Below are positions 30,473 through 31,294 of a DNA stretch of 31,294 nucleotides, one piece after another. Source of the DNA: a virus; IMG/VR virus record IMGVR_UViG_3300042934_000441, positions 1 through 31,294 of that record; one strand, 5' to 3'. The translations under genes were made by a program, and so were the position numbers. The notes beneath the pieces are model-generated. The model did no database searches. It was not told the origin of the DNA and was given only the letters and a program-made list of their open reading frames with translations. The stretch's first letter is position 1, and each line of letters opens with the position of its first letter.

Positions 30473-31294
30473 TTAGTCCTTGCTGAATATAAACACGAAA
30501 TGGCTTATATTATTTTTCACAAGAAGGTCAATCATGTTTTTGGTGCCACGCGACTCACCGTCCCAGAAGATCAGACCCGCATCTACCATCTTACCCATAA
30601 CCCCATTGCGAATCATGCCGGCAGGTTTCTGATACTTGTCCCACAATGCAGGACGGCCGATTAACCCATGACCTTGTTCGCGTGCATAACGAATCGCCAT
30701 GTTGTCAGGACCATCCAGTGCCAGACCGGTCACAAGTTCAATGTCGTAGTCTTTATCAAACGGTGTGATAAAGTTACTGATGTACTCGTCCGTGATCTGT
30801 TTGAACAGGCTGTAGTTCTTCAGGGTGCGTGAGCCCGCAATCAAGATCTTCATGGGTTTCTTCCTGGAGCTCTCAGATTCTTCTTGCATTTTATTCCGGT
30901 ACTCCACGTAGAAGTCCAGCTGCCATTGATGCCGCGCCTTCATATCCCGGACTGCATCGTTGCCGTACACGTAATAGTGTTCAAACGGCAGTGATGAGTT
31001 CAGGAGCTCTGAGCGCAGGATCTCATTTTGTTCGAGGCGTAACCGCATGCCTTCTTTGAAACGTTCCTGGAAATCGGGCAGGTCTACCCGTTCCATCTTG
31101 GAACCGATCTGCTTGGCTTCAAACCCGTTCATCTGTTTGAACTGTTCATGTTTGCAGCCTGTGGCCAACCAGTACCAGTATCCTTCTAAACATTCGAACC
31201 ATCCGTGATCCTCATGCAGGAAACCATGTTTCGACAGGTTGCTTAACCGACGTCCGAGACTGGTGCTGCTTTTGGTCCAGATGTTGATATGTTC
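30473..31294 (-). CDS. NADAR-like domain fused to SLOG (DUF2493) domain, partial at N-terminus
   Basis: The frame is open to the window edge; 273 residues are visible. The first 150 look like a NADAR (YbiA) fold: RRLSNLS matches the SNF strand, CLEGYWYWLATG matches the T-E-HYY helix with its catalytic-type Glu, EAKQIGSKM matches the Ala-Lys-x-Gly turn, and RLEQNEILRSELLNSS matches the K-x-x-Q-N-x-x-L-x-x-x-L-x-x-T signature. Residues from MKILIAGSRT onward are a clear SLOG/DUF2493 domain: GSRT, DGPDNMAIRYA, GMIRNGVMG, FWDGESRGTKNMI. NADAR proteins act on ADP-ribose groups and SLOG domains bind nucleotides, so an NAD or ADP-ribose role, perhaps against host defence, is inferred. The first 16 nt of a canonical start site lie inside the gene at 30853. 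Confidence 0.8.
   Translation of the reverse strand, partial: EHINIWTKSSTSLGRRLSNLSKHGFLHEDHGWFECLEGYWYWLATGCKHEQFKQMNGFEAKQIGSKMERVDLPDFQERFKEGMRLRLEQNEILRSELLNSSLPFEHYYVYGNDAVRDMKARHQWQLDFYVEYRNKMQEESESSRKKPMKILIAGSRTLKNYSLFKQITDEYISNFITPFDKDYDIELVTGLALDGPDNMAIRYAREQGHGLIGRPALWDKYQKPAGMIRNGVMGKMVDAGLIFWDGESRGTKNMIDLLVKNNISHFVFIFSKD
30851..30868 (-). promoter_or_regulatory. Internal ribosome binding site and ATG before the SLOG domain
   Basis: CAGGAAGAAACCCATG at 30853 is in frame inside the NADAR-SLOG gene, exactly where the SLOG domain begins (MKILIAGSRT). The same 16 nt form the real start of the 64-residue membrane protein at 1195. Translation from here would give a 126-residue SLOG-only protein ending at 30473. 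Confidence 0.55.

Noticed and set aside
30473-31168. NADAR-SLOG gene starting at TTG 31168
   Set aside because: The frame stays open with sensible protein sequence to the window edge, and the conserved Glu/Trp helix of the NADAR-like part lies upstream of that TTG.
1-31294. CRISPR array, insertion sequence, integrase or attachment site
   Set aside because: No regularly spaced repeats, transposase motifs or terminal inverted repeats were seen.

Overview
The window looks like part of the genome of a phiKZ-type jumbo myovirus (the SPN3US / Erwinia giant-phage branch of the Chimalliviridae is the best guess) infecting a Gram-negative, probably enterobacterial, host. The call rests on a set of genes found together: three pieces of a multisubunit virion RNA polymerase (beta' N-terminal half with its DxDGD metal-binding motif, a large beta, and a separate small beta C-terminal clamp piece), a T4 gp21/phiKZ gp175-type prohead protease, a gp144-like modular endolysin, and a 2207-residue tail protein with an embedded GH19 lysozyme domain (compare phiKZ gp181). 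There are no tRNA or rRNA genes, insertion sequences or CRISPR arrays. Genes are tightly packed with short gaps, and nearly all antisense open frames are shadows.

Layout. (1) 1-5.8 kb, minus strand: small proteins of unknown role, several in their own transcription units with rho-independent terminators. They include a DUF488-like protein, two small single-pass membrane proteins, a tandem pair of paralogues sharing a WGQAYGYTP motif, a protein with a prion-like Gln/Met/Pro/Gly tail behind a 222-nt structured leader, and an overlooked 55-residue gene. (2) 5.9-16.9 kb, minus strand, read right to left: beta', beta, endolysin, a 65-residue protein, three virion-type proteins and the prohead protease. 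(3) 16.9-25.8 kb, plus strand: the giant tail/lysozyme protein, a 666-residue baseplate- or tail-like protein and a small membrane protein. It diverges from block 2 across only 38 bp and ends in a long two-way terminator hairpin. (4) 25.85-28.0 kb, minus strand: a 354-residue virion-like protein, a TTG-started 152-residue protein and a 174-residue protein. (5) 28.0-31.3 kb: one plus-strand gene, then a minus-strand run of two unknowns, the beta C-terminal clamp piece, and a gene open at the window edge that joins a NADAR-like (ADP-ribose chemistry) domain to a SLOG/DUF2493 nucleotide-binding domain.

How the genes fit together. The RNA polymerase subunits would be packaged in the head and injected to transcribe early genes. 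Two near-identical TATATTAC-type elements (about 5.07 and 28.02 kb) match the phiKZ early promoter class such an enzyme reads. The protease matures head proteins, possibly including beta. The GH19 tail protein opens the cell wall at infection and the endolysin opens it at lysis. The least explained parts are the NADAR-SLOG gene with a perfect internal ribosome binding site before its SLOG half, the competing-hairpin leader at 4.3-4.5 kb, and a recurrent stop-CCC-start gene junction. All calls come from reading the sequence; no database search was run.
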